The notes below the pieces were generated by a model. That model did not search any database. It had not been told where the DNA came from and saw only the letters and a list, made by a program, of their open reading frames with translations. Below, piece by piece: positions 26,199 through 35,570 of a DNA stretch of 64,000 nucleotides; the first letter of the stretch is position 1; every line of letters starts with the position of its first letter. A program made the translations under genes and the position numbers. The stretch is taken from assembly GCA_025058215.1 (NCBI GenBank), contig JANXEO010000001.1:124001-188000 (forward strand). The letters are read 5' to 3'. Source of the DNA: Candidatus Methanomethylicia archaeon (GTDB lineage: Archaea; Thermoproteota; Methanomethylicia; Culexarchaeales; Culexarchaeaceae).

Positions 26199-28349
26199 AT
26201 ATTAAAAATATGGGAATTACCAATACCTGAATCAATCAAGAAAGTATTAAATAGAGATGGTATAGTAGATTTATATCCACCACAAGTACAAGCAATAAAA
26301 AGTGGTTTACTTAAAGGTGAAAATATAATTGCAGCAATACCTACAGCGTCAGGGAAGACATTAATTGCAGAACTTGCCATGACAAAAAGATTAATTGAGG
26401 AAGGAGGAAAAGCAATTTATTTAACCCCATTAAAAGCTTTAGCATCAGAAAAATATAATGATTTTAAAAAGTATAATGAAATTGGATTAAAAATTGCGAT
26501 AAGTACAGGAGATTATGATAATCCAGAGCCTCAATTAAAAAATTATGATATAATTGTAATGACAAATGAAAAAGCAGATAGTGTTTTAAGGAGTAATCCC
26601 CCTTGGATTAATGAAGTAAAAATTGTAGTTGCAGATGAAATACACTTATTAAATGATAGAGATAGAGGACCAACTTTAGAAGTTGTTTTAGCGAAAATGC
26701 AATTAATAAAGAAAGATGTACAAATAATAGGTTTAAGCGCTACGATAATGAATGCAGAAAAAATAGCTGAATGGTTAAATGCTAAATTGATAAAAAGTGA
26801 TTGGAGACCAGTACCATTAAGAAAGGGTGTATATATAAATGGTGATATAATATATGAAGATGGAAGCATATTAGAAGTGACCAAAGAGAAAATGGAACCT
26901 TATATAGCATTAACTAAACAGGTATTAGAAGGAGAAGGACAAGTATTAGTATTTACTAATACTAGAAGTAATTCTAAAGAAGTAGCTTTTAAACTAATAC
27001 CATTGGTATCAAGGTACATTAAAACTAATGATAAAAAAGTTTTAATGGAGATAGCAAACGAAGTATTAACATCAGAAGAAACAACAAGATTAAGTGAAGA
27101 ATTAGCAACATGTCTAAGAAGTGGAGTAGCATTTCATCATGCAGGATTATCAGTATTTCAAAGGGAAATAGTTGAAAAAGCTTTTAGAGAATTTAAATTA
27201 AAAGTGATATGTTCAACGCCGACATTAGCTGCAGGAGTAAATTTACCTGCAAGAAGAGTAATAATTAAAAATTATTATAGGTATGACCCCGAGATAGGTT
27301 ATCAAGTAATACCAGTTTTAGAATACCATCAAATGGCTGGAAGAGCTGGAAGGCCAAAATATGATGAAAGTGGAGATGCAATATTAATAGCTAAAAAATT
27401 AGATGAGGGAGATTTCTTAATGGAAAACTATGTAAAAGCACCGCCAGAAAGAATATGGTCTAAATTAGCTTCTGAATCAGCATTAAGGTCTCATGTACTT
27501 GCAATAATAGCAACAAATTTTGCAAAAACTGAAGAAGAAATAATGAATTTCATTAGGAAGACATTCTACTACAATCAATATGGTGAAGAAAGAGAGATAG
27601 GAAGAATAGTTAGCAGAATTTTGAAGTTTCTAATTGAAGGCGATATGGTGAGAACATATGGTGAAAATCTTATTGTAACAAAACTTGGAGTTAGAGTATC
27701 ACAACTATATATAGATCCACTTTCAGCAGTACGAATAATCGTTAATTTAAATAACGTTAAGAAAGCCGATGAAATTGTTTATTTACATATAATATCAATG
27801 ACACCAGATATGCCAAAACTCTATGTTACAAAAAAGGAGGAAAAAGGATTAATGGTTACATTAAAGGAATTGGAAGATAAATTACCATTAAATTTAAATG
27901 AAATAATAATTGATTATGATAAAAGAGAAATCTTAAAATCTTTAAAAACAGCTATTATGTTAAACAATTGGATAAATGAAGAAAAAGAGGACGAAATAAT
28001 AGGAAAATATGATATTGGATCGGGGGACATATACTCATTAGCTATGACTGCCCAATGGTTAGCATATTCAGCAGCAGAAATATGTAAACTTTTAGGTTTA
28101 ACAAGTCATATATCTAAATTTGAGGAATTAACTAAAAGGTTAGAATATGGATGTAGATCGGAATTACTTGAATTAATACAATTAGAAGGTATAGGAAGAG
28201 TACGTGCAAGATTATTATATAGAGCTGGATATAAATCAATAGAAGATTTAAGAAAAGCTAGGGTTGAAGATTTAAAGAAAATACCATTAATTGGGAATGG
28301 AATCATAAGAAAGATAAAGGAACAGATAGAGGAAATGTATAAAAGTTAA
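26199..28349 (+). CDS. hel308: Hel308-like DNA helicase (Ski2 family), non-standard start
   Basis: An SF2 helicase for replication restart and recombination, 716 aa from the proposed start. Motifs: PTASGKT (I) near residue 48, VVADEIHLLND (II), GLSATI (III), FHHAGLS (IV/V region) and QMAGRAGRP (VI). A helix-hairpin-helix pair (LEGIGRVRARLLYRAG, IPLIGNGI) ends it. The first ATG (26379) lies after motif I and would destroy it. The frame is open back to the MCM stop but has no ATG, GTG or TTG. ATA 26199 lies 5 bp after GGGGG (26189-26193) and fits the family N-terminus ELPIPE, so an AUA start is proposed. Confidence 0.85.
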   Translation: MLKIWELPIPESIKKVLNRDGIVDLYPPQVQAIKSGLLKGENIIAAIPTASGKTLIAELAMTKRLIEEGGKAIYLTPLKALASEKYNDFKKYNEIGLKIAISTGDYDNPEPQLKNYDIIVMTNEKADSVLRSNPPWINEVKIVVADEIHLLNDRDRGPTLEVVLAKMQLIKKDVQIIGLSATIMNAEKIAEWLNAKLIKSDWRPVPLRKGVYINGDIIYEDGSILEVTKEKMEPYIALTKQVLEGEGQVLVFTNTRSNSKEVAFKLIPLVSRYIKTNDKKVLMEIANEVLTSEETTRLSEELATCLRSGVAFHHAGLSVFQREIVEKAFREFKLKVICSTPTLAAGVNLPARRVIIKNYYRYDPEIGYQVIPVLEYHQMAGRAGRPKYDESGDAILIAKKLDEGDFLMENYVKAPPERIWSKLASESALRSHVLAIIATNFAKTEEEIMNFIRKTFYYNQYGEEREIGRIVSRILKFLIEGDMVRTYGENLIVTKLGVRVSQLYIDPLSAVRIIVNLNNVKKADEIVYLHIISMTPDMPKLYVTKKEEKGLMVTLKELEDKLPLNLNEIIIDYDKREILKSLKTAIMLNNWINEEKEDEIIGKYDIGSGDIYSLAMTAQWLAYSAAEICKLLGLTSHISKFEELTKRLEYGCRSELLELIQLEGIGRVRARLLYRAGYKSIEDLRKARVEDLKKIPLIGNGIIRKIKEQIEEMYKS

Positions 28350-28378
28350 ATTGGTTATTTAAACAAACTTGATTAATG

Positions 28379-28798
28379 TTATTTTATATAAATGTAAATT
28401 TTACCATTAACATTATGAAAGAAAATGTATATTTCACTTCTTGAGATTCTGTATAAAGAAACAACATATAAAACATTTGAAAACATTGGAAGTTTTGTAT
28501 TAATAATAAACTTCCCCGAAGGATCATGAAATGATAGTTCATAATTTGATATTAAAATTAAAGATCCAATAAATTTGTTTGGAATTTCTAATTTTAACCT
28601 TACAATAGATCCAATACCTAATTCTTCAGATAAGGTAATACCATAAAAAATTACTTCTTTAATATTAAACATTAGTGAATAATAGGGATAATTGCTATTT
28701 ATGATATTTTGACACAGAATGCTTATTGAGGATAATTGCAACATCAATGAGGTTAATAAACCAAAAGTCAACACATAGTGAGTAAGAACATTTTTCAA
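28379..28798 (-). CDS. Small membrane-anchored pilus-operon protein (last gene)
   Basis: A 139-aa protein with one N-terminal hydrophobic segment (about residues 5-27) followed by a beta-rich, presumably extracellular, domain. It has no motif I recognise. It is the last gene of a leftward nine-gene pilus-type operon. TTG 28798 is favoured over GTG 28807 because of the AGGTGG just upstream. Because the other small proteins here are pilin-like, it may be a minor pilin, but no clear prepilin cleavage motif is visible. Confidence 0.55.
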   Translation of the reverse strand: MKNVLTHYVLTFGLLTSLMLQLSSISILCQNIINSNYPYYSLMFNIKEVIFYGITLSEELGIGSIVRLKLEIPNKFIGSLILISNYELSFHDPSGKFIINTKLPMFSNVLYVVSLYRISRSEIYIFFHNVNGKIYIYIK

Positions 28799-28799
28799 A

Positions 28800-29468
28800 T
28801 TAACCACCTAAAACTTTTACTAAAATTAATGTACAGCTAAGTGCTATAGGAAAATTTTGAGAAACATTAAAACCATATCTATACGAGTGCTTAGAATAAA
28901 TCAAATGTATATTTAATGGTTTGAAGAAATTGTAAATACGATTAACTACGTTGACTATTGGCTTAAATAGATACTTTCCATTAACTATTTTCATGGATGA
29001 AGTAATATCAAATATGACTGCACCAATAAACAAACTATTATTCTTCATAGTTAGAACTGGACGTAGGTATAACGTTAAACAATTACCATTACCGATAATT
29101 AGATAACTAAAGTATGTATAATTACCATGTTCAATTATAGTATCAAAATATGGGTATATAGTGTAATAACAAACATACCTTAAGATTATCATGAAATTTG
29201 AGAAAATAGTTTCATTTGCAATAGTTAATGCTTGAAATCCATCCACCGTAAATTCTAAAACTCCATAACGAAATGAAAATATTCTTGAAATAGTATTACC
29301 TAAATAAATAGTATTCACCAATTCTTTGAAAAATGATTTAATTTCATTAACTTCGGTAAATACCATTAATGTGCTATGGTAATATGTGTATATATGTAAA
29401 CATGTATACCCAGTAATCAATATTAATGCAATTAAAATTGTTGAAGGAAAGATTTCCGATGAGCTCAT
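28800..29468 (-). CDS. Membrane-anchored pilin-like protein
   Basis: A 222-aa protein with one N-terminal hydrophobic helix (residues 8-25, IFPSTILIALILITGYTCLH) and a large outward domain rich in Asn, Tyr and Ser. Several N-x-S/T sequons fit a glycosylated surface protein. ATG 29468 overlaps the previous gene by 4 bp (ATGA). It has no known family. By context, a minor subunit of the pilus-like machine. Confidence 0.6.
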   Translation of the reverse strand: MSSSEIFPSTILIALILITGYTCLHIYTYYHSTLMVFTEVNEIKSFFKELVNTIYLGNTISRIFSFRYGVLEFTVDGFQALTIANETIFSNFMIILRYVCYYTIYPYFDTIIEHGNYTYFSYLIIGNGNCLTLYLRPVLTMKNNSLFIGAVIFDITSSMKIVNGKYLFKPIVNVVNRIYNFFKPLNIHLIYSKHSYRYGFNVSQNFPIALSCTLILVKVLGG

Positions 29469-30145
29469 AAGGGTTTGACCCCCACATAAATAATTTCAAA
29501 AATAAGTTTTGCAATTCTATTTACATTAATAGTCTCTGAGACACTGCAGATTTCAGATACATATGAAAAGTTAAAGCCATACTGAGAAAATAAACCAGTA
29601 TAATATAATTTGGTTATGGAATTTATTATGAAGACGAAATTACCATTATAGTTATTTATTGAACCATTGAAAATAATACATTTAACATAAAAGATATCAT
29701 TAATACTGGATATGGAGATTGAAGGTATAAGACAAAGATTTTTGTTATATAAAAATATAGATCCACAAGACCCATTAAATCTAATAACATTATCATGAAG
29801 TATTCTATGATGACTATTACTAATTGAGATCATTATAGTTGTGAGACTAAATTCTCCTAAACAATGATTATTAATAAATATTTTAAATGAACATAAACTT
29901 CTTACTTTAATAATGTATCCTGGATTGTAAATAAGCTTAGAATCCATTGTAAAGGTTAATTTATTTAATTCTGACTTTAAGTACATTAAGAAATCAATTG
30001 TTTCTTCGAATCTTACGTTAGAATCTAAAAGTTTTTGATAATTTAAACCTATTTGGAAAGAAATCAAAGACATAGATAGGAAAACTAAACACACTATGAC
30101 GTATGACGTTAAATTTGATAAACCTCTAGAATTTAAAATAAACAT
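29465..30145 (-). CDS. Membrane-anchored pilin-like protein
   Basis: A 226-aa protein. The N-terminal MFILNSRGLSNLTSYVIVCL has a short polar leader, Gly at residue 8, and then a hydrophobic helix (about 12-33), which resembles a prepilin with cleavage near SRG. The rest is beta-rich with sequons. I set the start at ATG 30145, behind GGAGAGGGG, rather than the longer frame from 30196. It overlaps the upstream gene by 20 bp. Confidence 0.6.
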   Translation of the reverse strand: MFILNSRGLSNLTSYVIVCLVFLSMSLISFQIGLNYQKLLDSNVRFEETIDFLMYLKSELNKLTFTMDSKLIYNPGYIIKVRSLCSFKIFINNHCLGEFSLTTIMISISNSHHRILHDNVIRFNGSCGSIFLYNKNLCLIPSISISSINDIFYVKCIIFNGSINNYNGNFVFIINSITKLYYTGLFSQYGFNFSYVSEICSVSETINVNRIAKLIFEIIYVGVKPL

Positions 30146-30800
30146 CACATTTAACCCCTCTCCAATCGACAACAGTGATTGTGAAATTATGTACATTTAT
30201 TGGTAACAAAAAAAGTATATCGTAATACCCAACAACATCTAATGATCGAACCTGTGGATTAAAAACAATATTATTGCCGTTATAGGAGAAGGATATAGTA
30301 AATGATGGCGGCTTTTTAATGGAATCTTCATCTCCATTAACTCTTAAAATAACGTTTATTTCATTAAAAGCAGGTGAATATGCACGTGAAATAGTTAAAT
30401 TCACAATTTCCAAATGAATATTGCATGAATATTCAAAAATATAGTTAGAGTAGAATTTGAAATCACGTACATTTAGATTTACATAAGCTTCTACAAATCC
30501 ATTTCTAATAGTCACTTTGTAATATGATATATTTATCATTAATGGATAAAACCTGCAAATTTCATTCAAATTTGAATTTAAACAATCAAGGAAATTATCA
30601 CCATTAATATGACTTGTCAATGCACTTGATACTGACCTTTTAATCATTAAATTAATTAATTTAATGTAACTTCCAGGATTCTCGATGTTGATGCCCCTAT
30701 CAAATGCAAAGTTAAATAAGATATATAGTAATGTGATATACAATATAGAAAAAATTAATATTACTTGACCTTTATTTTTATTTCCATACCTGTAGGACAA
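30126..30800 (-). CDS. Prepilin-like protein
   Basis: A 224-aa protein with a good class III (type IV pilin) signal: MSYRYGNKNKG then QVILIFSILYITLLYILF, with likely cleavage after Gly 11 and a hydrophobic helix directly after. The remainder is a beta-rich extracellular domain. The start is TTG 30800, behind GAGG; no ATG fits. It overlaps both neighbours, so the operon is tightly coupled. A prepilin peptidase is not encoded in this window. Confidence 0.68.
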   Translation of the reverse strand: MSYRYGNKNKGQVILIFSILYITLLYILFNFAFDRGINIENPGSYIKLINLMIKRSVSSALTSHINGDNFLDCLNSNLNEICRFYPLMINISYYKVTIRNGFVEAYVNLNVRDFKFYSNYIFEYSCNIHLEIVNLTISRAYSPAFNEINVILRVNGDEDSIKKPPSFTISFSYNGNNIVFNPQVRSLDVVGYYDILFLLPINVHNFTITVVDWRGVKCDVYFKF

Positions 30801-31170
30801 TTATCCTCACCATCCCCCTAAACCATAATGTGAAAGGTATTGATACTAAACGAATAAAGGAATTTGGTTGAACGCCATAGGAAAAAATCATATGGTATTG
30901 TTCATCATAAACAATTACTCTAAAATTTAAATTGTTAGGTAGTACATTTTTAATGTATTTCACTAGCAGAGGCCAATTTCCACTATATACTAAATAACTT
31001 AAATCTCCATTTTCCTCTAATACATATAAAGTATTAAAGACAATATCATATAAATTGGCATCATCACCATTAGTACTGTAATGAAGTAATACAAGTATAT
31101 TCATAGATGAAGATATTATTATGATGGCAAGAAGTAATTCGATAATTCTTGAAAAACCATAATTACTCAT
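30778..31170 (-). CDS. Small pilin-like membrane protein
   Basis: A 130-aa protein beginning MSNYGFSRIIELLLAIIIIS: a short leader with Gly 5, and Glu at residue 11 within the hydrophobic run, which recalls the Glu of type IV pilins near +5 of the mature protein. ATG 31170 follows AGGTGA, 7 bp after the end of the upstream gene; a longer frame from 31260 overlaps that gene and is unlikely. Confidence 0.66.
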   Translation of the reverse strand: MSNYGFSRIIELLLAIIIISSSMNILVLLHYSTNGDDANLYDIVFNTLYVLEENGDLSYLVYSGNWPLLVKYIKNVLPNNLNFRVIVYDEQYHMIFSYGVQPNSFIRLVSIPFTLWFRGMVRIIVLQVWK

Positions 31171-31177
31171 GTAACAA

Positions 31178-32491
31178 TCACCTAAAAAAGCATATGTTGA
31201 AAAGATTCGAAGTAAAAAATGTCCGTTGAATCGTAATTTTACAGAGTAAGTAATAACCATAGAAGTTAATGAATCTATATGTTAGAAAACTATTAGTGTT
31301 TTCATATCCAATGGATACCTCCAATGACGGCAGAAATACTACGTGAAAACTACCATTACAATTATAGACTAAAATTGATGGTGCTATAATTTTGCTTATT
31401 TCGCAAGTTTTCATATATTTATCAAACCAAATTAACCAAAAAACATTTATTGAAGATAAATCGATACTATACACTATTAAATTTTTCGAGAATATTGGAA
31501 TATTGCTTTTTAATGCAAATTTTGATGGATAATTCCAATCACCAAAGTACAAGAGTATAGGATTTATGGAAGAAATATTTAGGAGAAGTCTGCCAATTCT
31601 ACTATGAAAACTGGTTTTGATGGGTATGTTAAATGTATATTCTTTAATTTCATTAGAAGCAATTTTACATGAAGTACCTGCTAAAAATATTGAACTGTTA
31701 TTATTCAAATCATATAAATAAAATTTCACATATAGATCTCCAAAACCTTTAGCAAAAAGTGTAACATTTAAATTGCCATTAAAAATTGTAATTTCATTTA
31801 AAATTCTTGTTTGAAAGACTATGTGACTATTGTTGAGTAGTATAATGGATTGTTTACCAATGATGCCATCAAATGCATAATACATGTCATTAATCCTAAT
31901 GCTCGATAAATATAGTGCTCCAGGAGGATAAAGACCTATATTTACGTTGAATTGACCATAAAAACCAATTCCAAATAGGGATAAACTTTTAACGAAAACA
32001 ATTACAAAGATAGGTTTAAATCCCAATTTAATCTTGCCAAATCCATTGTCCAGATATATTCTGTTTAATAACTTTAACCCATTGTTACTGAATAAATATA
32101 CTATAGCTTCATCACCACAAGGTTTCATATACCTATTATCAAATGAACTTATAATCAGAGAATCATCAATAAAATCAACATTAACTTTAAGTGATGGAGA
32201 AATGTGTATGGAAAATATGTAATTGTTAAGCATTATTAACTCCTTAATGTCATCATAATTCCAACAATACTTAGTAAAGATAAAATAATTTGACGATAAA
32301 GCCTGAAGTGTAAATACATTGAGTTTATTATTTGGAGCTAACAAATCAATTATGTAATCTGCCACCATATTTGGTGGTATATTAAACATGTGATCATAAC
32401 GATGAGATAATTGTTCAATAAACATTAAACTTGAAGATAATATGATAAATACCATAAATCCAACAAAAACATGTTCTATAACAGTTTCCAT
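31178..32491 (-). CDS. Large membrane-anchored surface protein of the pilus operon
   Basis: A 437-aa protein with one N-terminal hydrophobic helix (residues 8-25) and a long beta-rich extracellular part with many N-x-S/T sequons. It has no recognised family. ATG 32491 overlaps the 3' end of the giant secreted protein by 16 bp. A large pilin-like or tip component is possible; this is inference from the operon. Confidence 0.6.
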   Translation of the reverse strand: METVIEHVFVGFMVFIILSSSLMFIEQLSHRYDHMFNIPPNMVADYIIDLLAPNNKLNVFTLQALSSNYFIFTKYCWNYDDIKELIMLNNYIFSIHISPSLKVNVDFIDDSLIISSFDNRYMKPCGDEAIVYLFSNNGLKLLNRIYLDNGFGKIKLGFKPIFVIVFVKSLSLFGIGFYGQFNVNIGLYPPGALYLSSIRINDMYYAFDGIIGKQSIILLNNSHIVFQTRILNEITIFNGNLNVTLFAKGFGDLYVKFYLYDLNNNSSIFLAGTSCKIASNEIKEYTFNIPIKTSFHSRIGRLLLNISSINPILLYFGDWNYPSKFALKSNIPIFSKNLIVYSIDLSSINVFWLIWFDKYMKTCEISKIIAPSILVYNCNGSFHVVFLPSLEVSIGYENTNSFLTYRFINFYGYYLLCKITIQRTFFTSNLFNICFFR

Positions 32492-35400
32492 ATGTATTCA
32501 CCATTAACCCATAAACCTTCAAAAACTCTGTATCCCTCTACACTTATCGTAAAAACTATTCTATGTATCCTTCTTTCAAAACGTGTAAACAGATAACACT
32601 TAATTGAACCATGTTCTAAGAATATAGGTACTGAAGATGAGAAAAATAGAGAATCAGACTCATCATAAAACATTACATGTAAATAACAATGGAAATCCAT
32701 AAACCTAGTAGTTGGAATGAAGGTGAAGTTCACATATTTATTGTTAACATGTACATATGATAATACATAAACATTCTCATGCCAATACAAATTGTAATAT
32801 CTATCAATTCTAGAAACCCATTTATTACTAATATCACTACAAAGCAATTTGAATATAGCATTTTTAAAGAATGAGGTATTAAAGTTTATTAGAATAGTTC
32901 CATCATTATTGGTTGTATAATTGAAGATTTTTATTTCATTATTATAATAAGCTAATAACATCAACTTTAAAATTGCAGGTTCGTTATCAGAGTAATAGAA
33001 TCTTATATAAAAATTGAATTTGAAGTCTTTTGATGATATATTCAAGATTTCATAAAGTATTCTCCTGTATTTAATACATATGATTAAGGGATTTGAATCT
33101 ATAGATTTAATTTTGAATGGAGAATTTGAATAGTGAATGAAGAAAATTAAATTATCGTTGAAATCTATATTTGGAACTTCGAAAATTGCAATTCCAATAT
33201 CGTTAACAAAACACCCTCTCCATAAACCTAAAGATGAATTTAAAACTAATTCAAGAGTTCCACCTCTAAACTTAATACTTTCATTACTGTAATTCCAAAC
33301 TAGATGGAATGATATTTTATTAGAACTATATTCATTTAAAACATGGTAGTATACTTTAAGACTATCTACACGTATATTACATTTACCAATAACATTACCA
33401 TACTCATCTAAAACTAGAATTTCATGAGTACCAAATGTGCAATTTAAACCATTCAAAGTTAAAACTAATCTATATGAACCATCACTACTAGTTGTGAAGT
33501 TTACTAATTGCTTATGGAATTCACTAAATATAGTTTTTGGTAAATAAACTGAAACCTTCTTTAAAGGTTCATAATTTATTAAAAGTCCAATGGCTTCATA
33601 CGGTAGAAATGTATTTTCTAAATGCCAAGAATTATTATGCCAATTAACATAATATGATTTAACTAATGCTAAAAATTTAATTTCAATAGAAAAATCACAT
33701 GTTTCAAAAAATTCATTTGAATGAGCTAGTAATGTAAAATTAAATGTACCGCGTATATTAGATGTAGATGAAAGATGTAATTTCACAATCTTAGTGGTAT
33801 TAGGTATTAAAAGATGTACAGGATTTTCAGAGAAGTTATATTTGAAGTAATTAAGACTATTATCATAACATGAAACTTCTAAATTTATACTACCAACAAA
33901 ATTATTATATGAAATTAAAGTAACATAGAAAGTAGCAGTTTCATTAACGAAGATCGATGAAGACGTTGGATATATGGAAACTTTAAAGTATGGACGTTTT
34001 TTAACATACAATTTAAATGGGTTACTGTATATTGTTAAACCATTATCATCAACTCCCTTAACAATAAAATCATATATTCCCTCATTAATCGATGAAGATA
34101 CGTAAATTGCTAATTTAACACTTCGTTCAATAGATTGCAAATAAACTGGATTTAATGAAAAAGTTGATGTAAAATTAAATCCACTACCCTCAAGAAATAA
34201 GTTGATGTTGCCAGCATAACCATTTATAGATGTTAAGGTAACATTGTAATATGCATATGAGTTTTTAAAGACTTCATTTAAATTGGGGCTAACTGTAATG
34301 GAAAATGTCGAATCATCATAGCATTCAATATTTAACATTATTATTTTAGATTGACCGTCAGAACCTACTGCTAGAATTGTAATAGTACATTCACCTATCT
34401 CTCTAGCTATAAAATATGCATGAAATTGAAATGGTGGAATTGAAGGTTTATAATCTACAATACCATACTCCAACCATTCAGGAACATTTTTAATATCAAT
34501 TTCAACTGAAAGATCATAACCGTAAATACTATTAACATAGATCTCTATCCATCTAATAGAATTCTTTGAAATTCTAATACCATAATGAGATGCACTTAAT
34601 GAAAATGATGGAATAACAACATTGAAATCTTTAAAAGAGGGAAGGTAATTATCATTACCATCAAAAACAACTTTGAATACTTTTATACTTGGTTGAATAT
34701 TAACTGGTACTAGAAATTTAAATGAAAAATAACCACTGTTATCTGTGTATGTTGATGCAAATGCAATAGAATCTACATATAAAGATAGAGGGACATTAGA
34801 AATTGGACGATCGCGACTACTAAGTAGGTATCCTGATATCATGATGGTATCACCAGCATAAGCTTTTTGAGAATTAATAGATGCAAGAATACGAGATTCT
34901 TCAATATACTCAATATACAATCCTATTCGTAAACCATAATCACTACTACTGAAATCAGCAAACGAATATGAATAATCTTCAAGAGCGCCAGTAGATACGC
35001 TTTTAATATGAAATATAACAGCAAAATGTACACTTTCACCTCTAGAAACCTTCAAATTTAAATTTTGATAAACAGTTTTAGAAATATCATTGAAGAAATA
35101 TTGATCTTCACCAGAGTAATATAAATTTAATTCCTTTGAAGCTAAGTTAATCCTTAAATTCATTATATCAATATAAACACCAACTTTGGCGAATGCAGAA
35201 AATGTATTTGGTAAACAAATGGATTTAACATACAATAGACCCTTCAAAGTATATCTTATTATCAATCTGTTAATAACTCCAGAAAATGGTGAAATAATAT
35301 ACCCCTTAAGTATGAGAGTTAAATCAGCTTCATCCAACAGTGACCCAATATTCTTTGTTGCACTACAAACTCCCTTTAAAACACCTCTGTTTAGATCATA

Positions 35401-35568
35401 CATATACCAAAAACTTCCAGTACCACGAGTATAGTGGAAGTATTGGAATTCCCTATATGGTGGTGCTAAAGAGTAATATTGAACTCCTTGAATTGTAGGG
35501 GTTAAAATTATTGATATCAATAATGTTATGAGAATGGTGATAATGAAAAATGAAAATTTCTTCACCAT
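32476..35568 (-). CDS. Giant secreted Ig-like surface protein (1030 aa)
   Basis: An N-terminal signal peptide (basic MVKK, then a hydrophobic run to about residue 27) leads to a 230-residue N-domain. Next is an Ig/transthyretin-like module (AGDTIMISGYLLSSRDRPIS...TYTDNSGYFSFKF, about 235-315). At least three similar modules of about 100 residues follow (about 320-640), each with a Y-x-G-x-I-x-L core and S-x-x-P-V repeat. The C-terminal 390 residues are beta-rich with no membrane anchor. Sequons are abundant. It sits between the secretion platform and the small pilins, so it may be an exported adhesin or pilus-tip protein. Confidence 0.72.
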   Translation of the reverse strand: MVKKFSFFIITILITLLISIILTPTIQGVQYYSLAPPYREFQYFHYTRGTGSFWYMYDLNRGVLKGVCSATKNIGSLLDEADLTLILKGYIISPFSGVINRLIIRYTLKGLLYVKSICLPNTFSAFAKVGVYIDIMNLRINLASKELNLYYSGEDQYFFNDISKTVYQNLNLKVSRGESVHFAVIFHIKSVSTGALEDYSYSFADFSSSDYGLRIGLYIEYIEESRILASINSQKAYAGDTIMISGYLLSSRDRPISNVPLSLYVDSIAFASTYTDNSGYFSFKFLVPVNIQPSIKVFKVVFDGNDNYLPSFKDFNVVIPSFSLSASHYGIRISKNSIRWIEIYVNSIYGYDLSVEIDIKNVPEWLEYGIVDYKPSIPPFQFHAYFIAREIGECTITILAVGSDGQSKIIMLNIECYDDSTFSITVSPNLNEVFKNSYAYYNVTLTSINGYAGNINLFLEGSGFNFTSTFSLNPVYLQSIERSVKLAIYVSSSINEGIYDFIVKGVDDNGLTIYSNPFKLYVKKRPYFKVSIYPTSSSIFVNETATFYVTLISYNNFVGSINLEVSCYDNSLNYFKYNFSENPVHLLIPNTTKIVKLHLSSTSNIRGTFNFTLLAHSNEFFETCDFSIEIKFLALVKSYYVNWHNNSWHLENTFLPYEAIGLLINYEPLKKVSVYLPKTIFSEFHKQLVNFTTSSDGSYRLVLTLNGLNCTFGTHEILVLDEYGNVIGKCNIRVDSLKVYYHVLNEYSSNKISFHLVWNYSNESIKFRGGTLELVLNSSLGLWRGCFVNDIGIAIFEVPNIDFNDNLIFFIHYSNSPFKIKSIDSNPLIICIKYRRILYEILNISSKDFKFNFYIRFYYSDNEPAILKLMLLAYYNNEIKIFNYTTNNDGTILINFNTSFFKNAIFKLLCSDISNKWVSRIDRYYNLYWHENVYVLSYVHVNNKYVNFTFIPTTRFMDFHCYLHVMFYDESDSLFFSSSVPIFLEHGSIKCYLFTRFERRIHRIVFTISVEGYRVFEGLWVNGEYIWKLL

Positions 35569-35570
35569 AT

